NCBI RefSeq assembly: GCF_021654035.1
Contig: NZ_JAJPDW010000002.1
Location: forward strand, 186,001-250,000
DNA: 64,000 nt
Direction: 5' to 3'
DNA from: Microbacterium aurantiacum
Lineage (GTDB): Bacteria; Actinomycetota; Actinomycetes; Actinomycetales; Microbacteriaceae
Below the pieces are notes generated by a model. It had not been told where the DNA came from. It did no database searches and saw nothing but the letters and a program-made list of their open reading frames with translations. Of this stretch, positions 48,434-57,215 are shown piece after piece (positions within the stretch are counted from its first letter, which is position 1; the number at the start of each line of letters is the position of its first letter). Both the position numbers and the translations under genes were made by a program.

Positions 48434-49795
48434 TCAGCGGGCGTAGGCGTCCGCGGCCGAAAGCGCCCGGTCGATGACGTCGAGACCGCGCGTGAGGTCG
48501 TCCTCGGAGATCACCAGCGGGGGCGCGACGTGGAGTCGGTTGAAGTGCGTGAACGGCCACACCCCGCCGCTCTTGCACGCCGCGGCGACCTCGCCCATGG
48601 GCGCGGCATCCTTCCCGCCGGCGTTGAACGGCACGAGCGGCTCGCGGGTCTCGCGGTCGCGCACGAGCTCGATGGCCCAGAAGAGCCCGCGGCCGCGGAC
48701 GTCGCCGACCGACGGATGCCGCGCCGCCATCTCGCGCAGGCGCGGCTCGACGACGCGGGACCCGAGGTCGCGGACGCGCTCGAGGATGCCGTCGCGTTCG
48801 AACACCTCGAACGTCGCGACGCCCGCAGCGCACGCGAGCGGGTGCCCGGAGTACGTGAGGCCTCCGGGGAAGGCGACGGTGTCGAAGTGCGCCGCGATCC
48901 GGTCGGAGATGACCACGCCGCCGAGCGGCACGTACCCCGAGTTCACGCCCTTGGCGAAGGTGATCAGATCGGGGGCGACGTCGTAGGCCTGGAAGGCGAA
49001 CCACTCGCCGATGCGCCCGAAGCCGACCATGACCTCGTCGGCGATGTAGATGATGCCGTAGCGGTCGCACAGCTCGCGGACGCCGGCGAGGTACCCGGGC
49101 GGCGGGATCAGCACGCCGTTGGTTCCGACGACGGTCTCGAGGATGATCGCGGCGATCGTCGAGGCGCCCTCGAGGATGATCGTCTGCTCCAGGTGCGCCA
49201 GTGCGCGCTCGGCCTCCTCCTCGTCGGCAGACGCGTGGAACGCGGAGCGGTAGGGGTAGGGCCCGAAGAAGTGGGCCACCGATCCGTCGCCCGGCTCGTT
49301 CGCCCAGCGACGCGGGTCGCCGGTCAGCGAGATCGCCGTGGTGGTGTTGCCGTGGTAGCTCCGATACGCCGAGAGCACCTTCCGGCGCCCGGTCACGAGC
49401 CGCGCCATGCGGACCGCGTTCTCGTTCGCGTCGGCGCCGCCGTTGGTGAAGAACACCTTCGACATCCCGTCGGGCGCGACCTCGCTGATGCGCCGGGCGA
49501 GATCGCCCCGCACGTCGTTCGCCATCGACGGCTGGATCGTCGCGAGCCGCCCCGCCTGCTCCTGGATCGCCCGGACGAGATCCGGATGCTGGTGCCCGAG
49601 GTTGAGGTTCACCAGCTGCGAGCTGAAGTCGAGGTAGGAGTTGCCGGCGTAGTCCCAGAACGTCGCGCCCTCCCCGCCGGCGACCGGCAACGGATCGATC
49701 AGGGCCTGCGCGCTCCACGAATGGAACACGTGCCCGCGGTCGTCGGCGCGCACGCGCTGATCGGTGTCGAGATCAGAGGGGAGGATGCTGGTCAT
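48434..49795 (-). CDS. class III aminotransferase (omega-amino acid type)
   Basis: A 453-residue fold-type I PLP enzyme with FFTNGGADANENAVRMAR (115-132), YHGNTTTAI, the PLP aspartate D253 in IYIADEVMVGFGR and the Schiff-base lysine K282 in LITFAKGVNSGYVPLGG. It sits 40 bases downstream of methylmalonate-semialdehyde dehydrogenase, and the pair is divergent from a PucR-type regulator. That layout is common for beta-alanine or related omega-amino acid catabolism, in which transamination gives a semialdehyde that the dehydrogenase converts to acyl-CoA. Substrate inferred from context only. Confidence 0.9.
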   Translation of the reverse strand: MTSILPSDLDTDQRVRADDRGHVFHSWSAQALIDPLPVAGGEGATFWDYAGNSYLDFSSQLVNLNLGHQHPDLVRAIQEQAGRLATIQPSMANDVRGDLARRISEVAPDGMSKVFFTNGGADANENAVRMARLVTGRRKVLSAYRSYHGNTTTAISLTGDPRRWANEPGDGSVAHFFGPYPYRSAFHASADEEEAERALAHLEQTIILEGASTIAAIILETVVGTNGVLIPPPGYLAGVRELCDRYGIIYIADEVMVGFGRIGEWFAFQAYDVAPDLITFAKGVNSGYVPLGGVVISDRIAAHFDTVAFPGGLTYSGHPLACAAGVATFEVFERDGILERVRDLGSRVVEPRLREMAARHPSVGDVRGRGLFWAIELVRDRETREPLVPFNAGGKDAAPMGEVAAACKSGGVWPFTHFNRLHVAPPLVISEDDLTRGLDVIDRALSAADAYAR

Positions 49796-49835
49796 GGCGG
49801 TCTCCGTGAGGTGTGGCTTCAGTGATGCCGGGGCG

Positions 49836-51323
49836 TCAGTGGTTGCTCGGGAATCCCAGGTCGACCTGGGTGGGGGTGTGGTCGGGCCACCGGGTGGTCA
49901 CGACCTTGGAGCGCGTGTAGAAGTGGATCGACTCGGGGCCGTACATGTGCGAGTCGCCGAAGAGGGAGTTCTTCCACCCGCCGAACGAGTACGCACCGAT
50001 CGGCACGGGGATGGGCACGTTGATGCCGACCATGCCGACCTCGATGTCGATTTCGAACTGGCGGGCGGTGCCGCCGTCCCGGGTGAAGATCGCGGTGCCG
50101 TTGGCGAAGCTGTTGGCGTTGATCAGCTCGACGGCCTCGGCGTAGGTCTGCACGCGGACGACCGAGAGGACCGGTCCGAAGATCTCCTCGTCGTAGACGC
50201 GCATGCCGGGGCGTACGCGGTCGACCAGCGAGACGCCGATGAAGAAGCCGTCCGAGTCGAACTCCGCGGTCGTGCCGTCGACGATGACCTCGGCGCCCTC
50301 GGCGGTCGCGCCCGTGACGTAGGAGGCGACCTTGTCGCGGTGCTCGCCCGTGATGAGGGGACCCATCTCGCTCTCGGGGTCGGTGCCCGGCCCGATGCGA
50401 AGGCCCTGCACGCGCTCGGCGACCTTCGCCACGAGCGCGTCCGCGACGTCGTCGCCGACCGCCACGAGCACCGAGACGGCCATGCAGCGCTCGCCGGCGG
50501 AGCCGTAGGCGGCCGAGACGGCGGCATCCGCTGCGCCGTCGAGATCGGCATCCGGCATGACGACCATGTGGTTCTTCGCGCCGCCGAGCGCCTGGACGCG
50601 CTTGCCCTGCGCGGTGCCGCGCTCGTAGATCGAGCGGGCGACGGGGGTGGACCCGACGAAGCTGATCGCGCGGACGTCGGGGGAATCCAGCAGTGCGTCG
50701 ACGGCGACCTTGTCACCGTGGACGACGTTGAGGACGCCGGCGGGGAGCCCCGCCTCCTCGAACAGCCGCGCGAGGAAGATGGACGCGCTCGGGTCCTTCT
50801 CGCTGGGCTTCAGCACGACGGTGTTGCCGCAGGCGATGGCCGAGCTCATCATCCACAGCGGCACCATCACGGGGAAGTTGAACGGGGTGATCGCTCCGAC
50901 GACGCCCACCGGCTGCTTGACCGAGTGCACGTCGACACCGCGCGACACCTGTTCGCTGCGCTCGCCCTTGAGCAGGTGGACGAGACCGGCGGCGAACTCG
51001 ACGTTCTCGATGCCGCGGCTGATCTCGCCCTTGGCGTCGCTCAGGACCTTGCCGTGCTCGGCGGTGATGATCGCGGCGAGGTCGTCCTGGCGCTCGATGA
51101 GGAGCTGACGGAGCCGGAAGAACACGTCGGCGCGCCGGACGAGTCCCGTCGCGCGCCATGCGGGAAGGGCTTCGCGGGCGGCGGCGATCGCCGCTTCCAC
51201 CTCGGTTGTGTCGGCGAAAGCGACTTCGCGGGCGACGGCGCCGGTGGCCGGGTCGTAGATGCGGCCGGTGCGGGCGCCCTCGCCCGCCTCGGCTCCGTTG
51301 ATGTGGTGGCGAACGGTGCTCAT
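49836..51323 (-). CDS. mmsA: CoA-acylating methylmalonate-semialdehyde dehydrogenase
   Basis: A 495-residue aldehyde dehydrogenase. ITPFNFPVMVPLWM (145-158), GSTPVARSIYERG, ALGGAKNHMVVMPDAD (245-260) and the catalytic Cys280 in GSAGERCMAVSV identify the MmsA/IolA branch, in which the usual general base is replaced and CoA is the acyl acceptor. Oxidises malonate or methylmalonate semialdehyde to acetyl- or propionyl-CoA. With the aminotransferase next to it this suits beta-alanine, valine or inositol breakdown; no inositol genes are present. Divergent from the PucR regulator. Confidence 0.93.
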   Translation of the reverse strand: MSTVRHHINGAEAGEGARTGRIYDPATGAVAREVAFADTTEVEAAIAAAREALPAWRATGLVRRADVFFRLRQLLIERQDDLAAIITAEHGKVLSDAKGEISRGIENVEFAAGLVHLLKGERSEQVSRGVDVHSVKQPVGVVGAITPFNFPVMVPLWMMSSAIACGNTVVLKPSEKDPSASIFLARLFEEAGLPAGVLNVVHGDKVAVDALLDSPDVRAISFVGSTPVARSIYERGTAQGKRVQALGGAKNHMVVMPDADLDGAADAAVSAAYGSAGERCMAVSVLVAVGDDVADALVAKVAERVQGLRIGPGTDPESEMGPLITGEHRDKVASYVTGATAEGAEVIVDGTTAEFDSDGFFIGVSLVDRVRPGMRVYDEEIFGPVLSVVRVQTYAEAVELINANSFANGTAIFTRDGGTARQFEIDIEVGMVGINVPIPVPIGAYSFGGWKNSLFGDSHMYGPESIHFYTRSKVVTTRWPDHTPTQVDLGFPSNH

Positions 51324-51412
51324 CGACAGCTCCTGGGGTCTCCGGACAGATCGACCGGGCATGCAATAGGGTGAGTGCGTCCCAGCCTGTCAGAGCGGAA
51401 GATCCTCCTGTG

Positions 51413-53077
51413 ATGCCCGAACGTCGCAAAGATCGGGCGATCCAGACGGATCGTCCGACATCCTGGTCCGACTCTCCGACCCTGCCCACGGTGCGCGAGG
51501 TCCTCGCGCTGGAGGCAGTCGCCCAGGGTGTGCCGGAAGTGCTCGTCGGCGATGCGGCACTGGACGCGCGCGTGCGCTGGCTGCACGTCTCCGACAGTGC
51601 GGGGGTTGCCCGGCTGCTCAACGGCGGCGAGCTGCTGCTGTCGACCGGATCGTCGTGGCCGTCCGAGCCGGCGGAGCTCCGCGCCTTCGTCGCGGGACTC
51701 TCGGATGCCGGATCCGCCGGCATCGTCCTCGAACTCGGCACGCACTACCGCTACCCGCCGACCGTCGTGCGCGAGGCGGCACGGGAACGCGGGCTCGCGC
51801 TGATCGTCCTGCACCGCGAGGTGAAGTTCGTCACGGTCACCGAGGCGGTGCACAGCCGCATCATCACCGGCCAGACCGATGCCCTCCGCGCCCGCGACGA
51901 GGTCCGGGAGCGCTTCACGGCGCTCGTGCTGCGCGGCTCGCCCGCCGACTTCATCGTGCACCAGCTCGCGCAGACTCTCCAGGCGCCGGTGGTGCTGGAG
52001 AACCTCGGGCACGAGGTCGTCGCCGCCGAGGTGCCCCTCGCGCTCGAGGAGGAGCTCTTCACCGACTGGGAGCTCCGATCGCGGTCGGCCCACCGCCGGG
52101 CCGAGCTCCGCGACGAACGGGGGCGTCCGGGATCGGGCGAGGACTGGCTGATCGTCCCGGTCGAGGCCCGCGGCATCCGTTGGGGGAATCTGATCGCACT
52201 GCCCGGTCCTGATCACGCCGCGGGACGCGCCGCGGTGCTCGAGCAGGGAGCGATCGCGCTCGCCGTCGGACGCCTGGCCGGAGCCGACGACGACGAGTGG
52301 GGCCGCGTCGGTCGCCGGCGCCTCGTCGACGGACTCCTCGCGGGGCGCTTCGCGGGTCTCGGGGGAGCGACGGCGCGTCTCGAGGCGGCGGGTCTGCCGC
52401 TGCATTCCGCGCACCTCTACGGTCTGGTGATCTCGGGCGCGGCGGTGACGGCGGAGGCGGCGGATGCCGCGGCCCGGGCGATCGGCGGTCGTGCGGTCGC
52501 CGGGTCCACCGCCGAGGGGGTGCCCGCGCCGTCGGCGACGATCCTCCTCTCCCTCCCCGCCGGGACCGTTCTCGACGACGATGCCGCGCGAGGATTCGCG
52601 CGCGCGGCGGCCGGGCCGGGTGCCGACGTCGAACGCCTCACCGTGTCGGTCGGCCGTGGCGGCGACGACCTCGAGCAGGCCCTCGCGTCGCTTCACGAGG
52701 CCGTCGATCTCGCGCGCGGACGGCGTCGGCGCGCCGGGCGGGAGGTTCAGCTGCGACGGGCCGAACATCGCCCGCTCGTGCAGCTCGTCACGGCTCTCCG
52801 CGACGATCCGCGGGTGCTCGAGCACGGCGAGAGGATGCTCGCCCCGCTCGTGATGCACGACCTCGGCCGCGGCGGCGACCTCCTCGATGTGCTGGAGGCG
52901 ATGCTCGCGCATCCCGGAAACCGCACCGCCGCGGCATCCGCGTCACACCTCTCGCGCTCGGTGTTCTACCAGCGCATCTCGCTCATCGAGGAGCTCCTGG
53001 ATGCCGACCTCGACGACGGCGAGACGCAGACCGCGCTGCACCTCGCGCTTCTCGTCCGCCGCTCGGCCGGACGCTAG
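51413..53077 (+). CDS. PucR-family transcriptional regulator
   Basis: A 554-residue regulator. The N-terminal PucR domain starts TVREVLALEAVAQGVPEVLVG and has LLLSTGSSWPS and RGLALIVLHREVKFVTVTEAV. A central GGDEF-like CdaR region follows. The C-terminal HTH_30 has MLAHPGNRTAAASASHLSRSVFYQRISLIEELLD (core: HLSRSVFYQRISLIEELL). PucR proteins activate purine, polyamine or amino acid catabolism. I choose the ATG at 51413, with GGAAG upstream, over the GTG at 51371, which lies in the probable -10 (TAGGGT). Divergent from mmsA and the aminotransferase, its likely targets. Confidence 0.88.
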   Translation: MPERRKDRAIQTDRPTSWSDSPTLPTVREVLALEAVAQGVPEVLVGDAALDARVRWLHVSDSAGVARLLNGGELLLSTGSSWPSEPAELRAFVAGLSDAGSAGIVLELGTHYRYPPTVVREAARERGLALIVLHREVKFVTVTEAVHSRIITGQTDALRARDEVRERFTALVLRGSPADFIVHQLAQTLQAPVVLENLGHEVVAAEVPLALEEELFTDWELRSRSAHRRAELRDERGRPGSGEDWLIVPVEARGIRWGNLIALPGPDHAAGRAAVLEQGAIALAVGRLAGADDDEWGRVGRRRLVDGLLAGRFAGLGGATARLEAAGLPLHSAHLYGLVISGAAVTAEAADAAARAIGGRAVAGSTAEGVPAPSATILLSLPAGTVLDDDAARGFARAAAGPGADVERLTVSVGRGGDDLEQALASLHEAVDLARGRRRRAGREVQLRRAEHRPLVQLVTALRDDPRVLEHGERMLAPLVMHDLGRGGDLLDVLEAMLAHPGNRTAAASASHLSRSVFYQRISLIEELLDADLDDGETQTALHLALLVRRSAGR

Positions 53078-53646
53078 GCCGCCGCGGCGACGTACTCTTC
53101 GACCACCACGCCCGAGGTGAACGAACGCGCCGCCACCGGCGTGAACCCACGCGACGCGTAGGGCGCAGAACCGAACAGGTGCACGCCGGATCCGAAGACG
53201 ACGGGATGCCGTTTCAGAACGAGACGATCGATCTCGGGGAGCAGTGTCGCGGCGAGGTCGCCGCCGCCGCAGAGCCAGATGTCCGCTCCGTCGTCCTGCT
53301 TCAGGGAGCGGACGGTGCGGAGCGGGTCATCGGTGAGCGTGATCGACGGGTCGACCTCGCGCGCGTGCCGGCTCGCGACGATCTGGCGGAGGTGCGGGTA
53401 TGGGCTGGCGATGCCTGCGTCGCGTGCGGGGCCGAGGGTGTTCCACCCCATGATCACGGTGTCGAAGCGGGTTCGCGGAGGCTCGGTTCCTCGCGCGGCG
53501 TGAACATGCGCCGGGAGCGCGTCGGCGTAGTCGCCGAACACCACCGAGGAGTGATCGCCGTCGATGAGAAAGGAGTCGTATCCCCCGCTGGGGTCGGCGA
53601 TGTACCCGTCGATGCTGACGGCGACGTAGTAGACGAGGTTTCGCAC
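53074..53646 (-). CDS. dihydrofolate reductase family protein (RibD C-terminal domain type)
   Basis: A 190-residue protein starting RNLVYYVAVSIDGYIADPSGG, the usual opening of the RibD-C/YwjB group, with FDTVIMGWNTL near 65, DIWLCGGGDLAATLLPEIDRL near 125 and a VVEEYV end. NADPH-dependent reduction of an unknown substrate is likely. I prefer the GTG at 53646, which has TTGGAGA at the right distance, over the GTG at 53659-53661. It overlaps the PucR gene end by 4 bases (convergent) and is divergent from a TetR gene. Confidence 0.85.
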   Translation of the reverse strand: MRNLVYYVAVSIDGYIADPSGGYDSFLIDGDHSSVVFGDYADALPAHVHAARGTEPPRTRFDTVIMGWNTLGPARDAGIASPYPHLRQIVASRHAREVDPSITLTDDPLRTVRSLKQDDGADIWLCGGGDLAATLLPEIDRLVLKRHPVVFGSGVHLFGSAPYASRGFTPVAARSFTSGVVVEEYVAAAA

Positions 53647-53658
53647 GGTGTCTCCAAT

Positions 53659-53700
53659 CACGACATGTGTCGTGGTTAATGTACAACAGCCGTCGTGGTT
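53659..53700. promoter_or_regulatory. probable TetR operator region
   Basis: CACGAC-ATGT-GTCGTG at 53659-53674 is a perfect 6-bp inverted repeat. GTCGTGGTT occurs at 53670-53678 and again at 53692-53700. The region lies between the reductase gene and the divergent TetR gene. Confidence 0.5.
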
Positions 53701-53704
53701 TGGC

Positions 53705-53710
53705 TAGCAT
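53705..53710 (+). promoter_or_regulatory. -10 element of the TetR gene
   Basis: TAGCAT, 6 bases, then the ATG at 53717; leaderless. Confidence 0.5.
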
Positions 53711-53716
53711 GGCGTC

Positions 53717-54295
53717 ATGGCTCGCAACGACGCACGACGCGCTTCTCTCGCCGACGCCGGAATCCGGGTGCTGGCGGAAGCGGGCGCGCGGGGTCTGACG
53801 CATCGTGCCGTCGACATCGCCGCCGGTACTCCGAAGGGCACGGCGTCCAACTACTTCCCCCGGCGCGACGACCTGATCGCCGCGCTCGTCACGCGCATCG
53901 GTGAGCGTCTCGCCCCCGACCCCGCTGCCGTCGCCGCGGAGTCCTCGTCCCTGCAGGATCGGGCTCTCTTCGCCGCCTACCTGCGTGATGTCGTCCGACG
54001 GCTCCGTGCGGATCCGCACGTGTCGCTGGCGTTGTTCGAGCTGCGCATCGAATCGGCGCGGAGCCCCGCCGTCGCGGCGGCGTTGGGGAAGTGGCGGCAG
54101 GAATCCTTCGAGGCGGACGTCGACTTCAACGAGAACGCGGGTCTCCCCGGGGGAAGGGCGGAGATCGCCCTGTTCCACTACGCGATCGACGGTCTCATGC
54201 TCGACCACCTCACCGCGCCGCTCGACACCGGTCTCGGGCTCGACGAGGTCGTGGACGAATTCGTGAACCGGCTCCTGCCCCGATCAGCGGAGTGA
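53717..54295 (+). CDS. TetR-family transcriptional regulator
   Basis: A 192-residue repressor. The N-terminal HTH has LADAGIRVLAEAGARGLTHR, then AVDIAAGTPKGTASNYFPRRDDL (DNA-recognition helix ending SNYFP), followed by an all-helical ligand domain. Leaderless start. It is divergent from the RibD-type reductase, with inverted and direct repeats between, so it most likely represses that gene and itself; the ligand is unknown. Confidence 0.9.
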   Translation: MARNDARRASLADAGIRVLAEAGARGLTHRAVDIAAGTPKGTASNYFPRRDDLIAALVTRIGERLAPDPAAVAAESSSLQDRALFAAYLRDVVRRLRADPHVSLALFELRIESARSPAVAAALGKWRQESFEADVDFNENAGLPGGRAEIALFHYAIDGLMLDHLTAPLDTGLGLDEVVDEFVNRLLPRSAE

Positions 54296-54315
54296 AGGCG
54301 GAGCTGTCGCCGCCC

Positions 54316-55014
54316 TCATGAGCGGTCGCCGTGCACCGGGCGCGCATGCGGCGGTGGGTCGCCGACCTCGGCGACCGAGTGGCCGCTGCACGCGGCGCGG
54401 GTGACGGTCGCCTTCTCGATGCGGGAGAGGGCGAACCAGCGCATCGCGTCGCGCAGGCGGCACCACCCGATGAGGTACCAGCGGCCGTTCGTCGAGGCGA
54501 AGAGGACGGGTTCGACGTCGCGGGTGGTCGCGGCCCCTGCGCCGGAGACGTACCGGATGCGCACGACCCGCTGATCGGCCATGGCTTCCTCGAGCGCCGA
54601 ACGGATCGCCCGGGACGCCGGCGGCGGCGCATCGACCCAGATGCGACCGGCCAGCGCGTCCGCCCGGGCGCGCGTGCGGGGGTCGAGCACGTCGACGATC
54701 TTCCGGACGCCCGCGGCGGCGAGATCCGAGTACGGAGCATCGGATGCCGCGGCGACGGCGGCCAGGAGGCCCACCGCCTGCGCGGGGGAGAAGCTGATCG
54801 CGGGGAGTGACGTGCCCGCGGCCAGCCCGTAGCCGCCGCCGGGACCCGGGCGCGACCAGACCGGGGCGCCGCTCGTCTCCAGCGCGGCGAGGTCGCGCTT
54901 CACCGTGCGCACCGACACGGCGAACTCGCGGGCGAGGCGTTCGGCGGTCACGCCGCGTGTTCCCGCCCGTCGGAGTTCCTCGGCGAGCGCGTGGAGTCGC
55001 TCCGCGCGCTTCAC
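54316..55014 (-). CDS. YafY/WYL-type transcriptional regulator
   Basis: A 232-residue DeoR-like regulator. The N-terminal HTH has GTRGVTAERLAREFAVSVRT followed by VKRDLAALETSGAPVW and the wing GPGGGYGL. A WYL domain follows, with RVVRIRYVSG and FASTNGRWYLIGWCRLRDAMRWF, where the conserved residues read W-Y-L. WYL domains bind nucleic acid or small ligands. Divergent from the alpha/beta hydrolase with 73 bases and one palindrome between, so that gene is the probable target. Shorter than proteins with a C-terminal WCX extension. Confidence 0.9.
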   Translation of the reverse strand: MKRAERLHALAEELRRAGTRGVTAERLAREFAVSVRTVKRDLAALETSGAPVWSRPGPGGGYGLAAGTSLPAISFSPAQAVGLLAAVAAASDAPYSDLAAAGVRKIVDVLDPRTRARADALAGRIWVDAPPPASRAIRSALEEAMADQRVVRIRYVSGAGAATTRDVEPVLFASTNGRWYLIGWCRLRDAMRWFALSRIEKATVTRAACSGHSVAEVGDPPPHARPVHGDRS

Positions 55015-55036
55015 GGCTGCTCCTCCAGGAAATTCA

Positions 55037-55053
55037 TGTCAGAAATAGTGACA
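55037..55053. promoter_or_regulatory. inverted repeat TGTCA-N7-TGACA
   Basis: Lies between the WYL regulator gene and the divergent hydrolase gene; likely the regulator's binding site. Confidence 0.45.
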
Positions 55054-55087
55054 CACCGGTGCCGCCGCCGTCGCGCACAGTGGACGC

Positions 55088-55822
55088 ATGACGACGACGA
55101 ACCGCCTTCCGGCCATCCTTCTCATCCCCGGGCACTGGCTGGGCGCCTGGGCGTGGGACGAGGTCGTCGAGCACCTCGATCCCGCGCGCGAGCGAACGGT
55201 GGCGATGACCCTCCCCGGGCTCGATCCCGCCGATCCCGCCCGCGCGACGCGCACCCTGGACGATCAGGTCGACGCGATCCTCGCCGCGCTCGCGGAGGCG
55301 GATGCCGCGGCACGTCCGGCCGTGATCGTCGCCCACAGCGGGGCGAATGCGCCAGTGAGCGTCGTGCTCGACCGGCATCCGGAGCTCATTCGTCGCGTGG
55401 TGTGGGTGGACTCGGGCCCCGCGGCATCGGACGTCGCGTTCGCGCCCGACCTGCCGGACGCGGTCGAGGACATGCCGCTGCCGTCGTTCGACGCCCTCGC
55501 GCAGCAGGCGAGCCTCGAGGGCCTGAGCGCCGACGGCCTCGAGCGCTTCCGCACGCGAGCGGTCCCCGAGCCCGGTCCGGTGCTCCGTCAGCCGATCGCA
55601 CTGTCCAACCCGCGTCGCCACGCGGTCCCGACCACGCTGGTGTGCTGCTCGCTCCCGAGCGCTCAGGTCAGGGAGTGGGCGGGTGCCGGTCACCCGATGT
55701 TCGCGGAGGTCGCCCTCCTCGAAGACGTCACCCTCGTCGACCTCCCGACCGGCCACTGGCCGATGTGGAGCCGCCCCGCCGACCTCGCCGAGACCATCCG
55801 CGTCGAGGCCGCACGGCGCTAG
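55088..55822 (+). CDS. alpha/beta hydrolase
   Basis: A 244-residue hydrolase. ILLIPGHWLGAWAWD (10-24) gives the oxyanion loop, and the nucleophile is probably Ser84 in IVAHSGANAP, where the usual GxSxG reads A-H-S-G-A. The catalytic His is in LPTGHWPMWSRP near the end. Esterase-type activity is likely; the substrate is unknown. CACAGT lies 6 bases before the ATG at 55088. Divergent from the WYL regulator, a common pairing in which the regulator controls the hydrolase. Confidence 0.88.
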   Translation: MTTTNRLPAILLIPGHWLGAWAWDEVVEHLDPARERTVAMTLPGLDPADPARATRTLDDQVDAILAALAEADAAARPAVIVAHSGANAPVSVVLDRHPELIRRVVWVDSGPAASDVAFAPDLPDAVEDMPLPSFDALAQQASLEGLSADGLERFRTRAVPEPGPVLRQPIALSNPRRHAVPTTLVCCSLPSAQVREWAGAGHPMFAEVALLEDVTLVDLPTGHWPMWSRPADLAETIRVEAARR

Positions 55823-55834
55823 CGGCGGATCGGC

Positions 55835-56224
55835 TCAGACCGTGAGCGCCTCGATCGGGGGAAAATCCGCGACGACGTCATCGACGTGCGGAGCGAGCTC
55901 GAGGTAGCTGAGTCGGCCGTCGTCGATGAAAAGCAGGAGCGAGGCGCCGGGGCCCTCGGCGGTCAGGACGATCCGCGCGCCACCGCTCGGGGTCACCCCG
56001 TCGGCATCCTGAAGCTCGATCTAGGGACAGGTGCCGCATCGGCACCGTGCTCCGGCGCGGGTCGCGGGGATCTGCTCGCGCAGGCGACGCCGCGTGTCAT
56101 CGGGGATCGGTGGGTCGCCCGCGAACGGAACAGCGCGATCGACCATGAACGTCAGGACGTCCCGTTCGCGCTCCGTCAGGGCCCGCCCGCTGTCGTCGGG
56201 GCGCGGCGGCGGTGTCATGCTCAT
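55835..56224 (-). pseudogene. conserved small protein interrupted by one in-frame TAG
   Basis: From the ATG at 56224 the frame reads MSMTPPPRPDDSG... to GARCRCGTCP and meets TAG at 56023-56021. The same frame then continues IELQDADGV to FIDDGRLSYLELAPHVDDVV and ends at TGA (55837-55835). Joined, this gives about 129 residues that look like one protein: a helical N-terminal half, a C-x-C-x2-C motif and a C-terminal strand pair. A nonsense mutation is the simplest explanation; sequencing error or recoding is possible. The ATG overlaps the lyase stop codon (ATGA), so it is in that operon. Confidence 0.65.
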
Positions 56225-57141
56225 CGCTCCGTGCCCGTGTCGGGTCCACCGAGACCGAGGTCAGCGAGCGCGGCGTGCAGAGGCGCGCGCGCCGCCTCGT
56301 CCAGGCCGAGGATCGGCAGCGGGAGGCTTCGCGGGTGGACGAGACCCAGATGCTCCGCGACCGCTGCAATGACCCGCAGACTGCCGTGCTGCGAGAAGGC
56401 GTCCCACACCGGCTGCAGCTCCGACGAAAGACGCCGGGCCTCCTCCGTGTCGCCCGAGAAGCCGGCACGAGCCAGCGCGACGGCGGATGCCGGGAGCGTG
56501 CCCGCGATGACCGAGTACCAGGCGTCGCACCCCGCGTTCAGTTCCGCGGCAGCGTGCGCGTCTCCCGAGACGCCGATCGTGACGTGTGCCGGGAGCAGGG
56601 CCCGGAGCCGATCGATCCTCGCCCGCGCTGCCTCCACTCCGACGGGTACCCCGGGGATCTTGAGCGACGCGATGCCCGGCAACGCGCCGACGGCGGCATA
56701 GAGGTCGTCATCGAACGAGAAACGGGTCGTGGTCGGATTGTCGTAGACGATCACCGGAACGTCGCTGTGGCCTGCGACCGTCTCGAACAGGCGGTAGACG
56801 TCGTCGGGGGTCAGGGGCTGGTAGCTGACGGGGGCGAGCATCAGACCTCGCGCTCCGGCGTCCTGCGCATCCTCGGCGTGCTCGAGCACGTGGGTGGTCC
56901 GGAGAGCGCTGATCCCCACGAACACCGGGGTGGTGCCCGCCGTCAGGACGGCCCGCCGCGCCACGAGAGCGCGTTCACTCCGCGAGAGATAGGCGCCGGA
57001 CCCCGTTGAGCCCAGCGCGGTCACCGAGTCGACGCCCGCGTCGACGAGGCGTTCGATCAGCCCGGCGAACGCGTGCTCGTCGACCGTGTCGTCGTCCAGG
57101 GGCGTGAGGGGGAAGGCGCTCAGTCCGGAGAAGATCGACAT
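56221..57141 (-). CDS. dihydrodipicolinate synthase family aldolase/lyase
   Basis: A 306-residue DapA-type TIM-barrel enzyme. GSTGSGAYLSRSER (44-57) corresponds to the pyruvate-binding GTTGE region but reads GSTGSG; the Tyr of the catalytic triad is Y133 in VIVYDNPTTTR and the Schiff-base lysine is K161 in ASLKIPGVP. Members include DapA, N-acetylneuraminate lyase and sugar-acid aldolases. This one is probably not the biosynthetic DapA, given its position with no lysine genes and the altered substrate loop. The start at 57141 has AGGATGG upstream. Confidence 0.85.
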   Translation of the reverse strand: MSIFSGLSAFPLTPLDDDTVDEHAFAGLIERLVDAGVDSVTALGSTGSGAYLSRSERALVARRAVLTAGTTPVFVGISALRTTHVLEHAEDAQDAGARGLMLAPVSYQPLTPDDVYRLFETVAGHSDVPVIVYDNPTTTRFSFDDDLYAAVGALPGIASLKIPGVPVGVEAARARIDRLRALLPAHVTIGVSGDAHAAAELNAGCDAWYSVIAGTLPASAVALARAGFSGDTEEARRLSSELQPVWDAFSQHGSLRVIAAVAEHLGLVHPRSLPLPILGLDEAARAPLHAALADLGLGGPDTGTER

Positions 57142-57215
57142 GCCGCCATCCTGCCTCGCCGATCGTGGGGACACGAGAGTCTGTGACCCTCGGAACGGAT
57201 GTCAGCGCTCATTGG

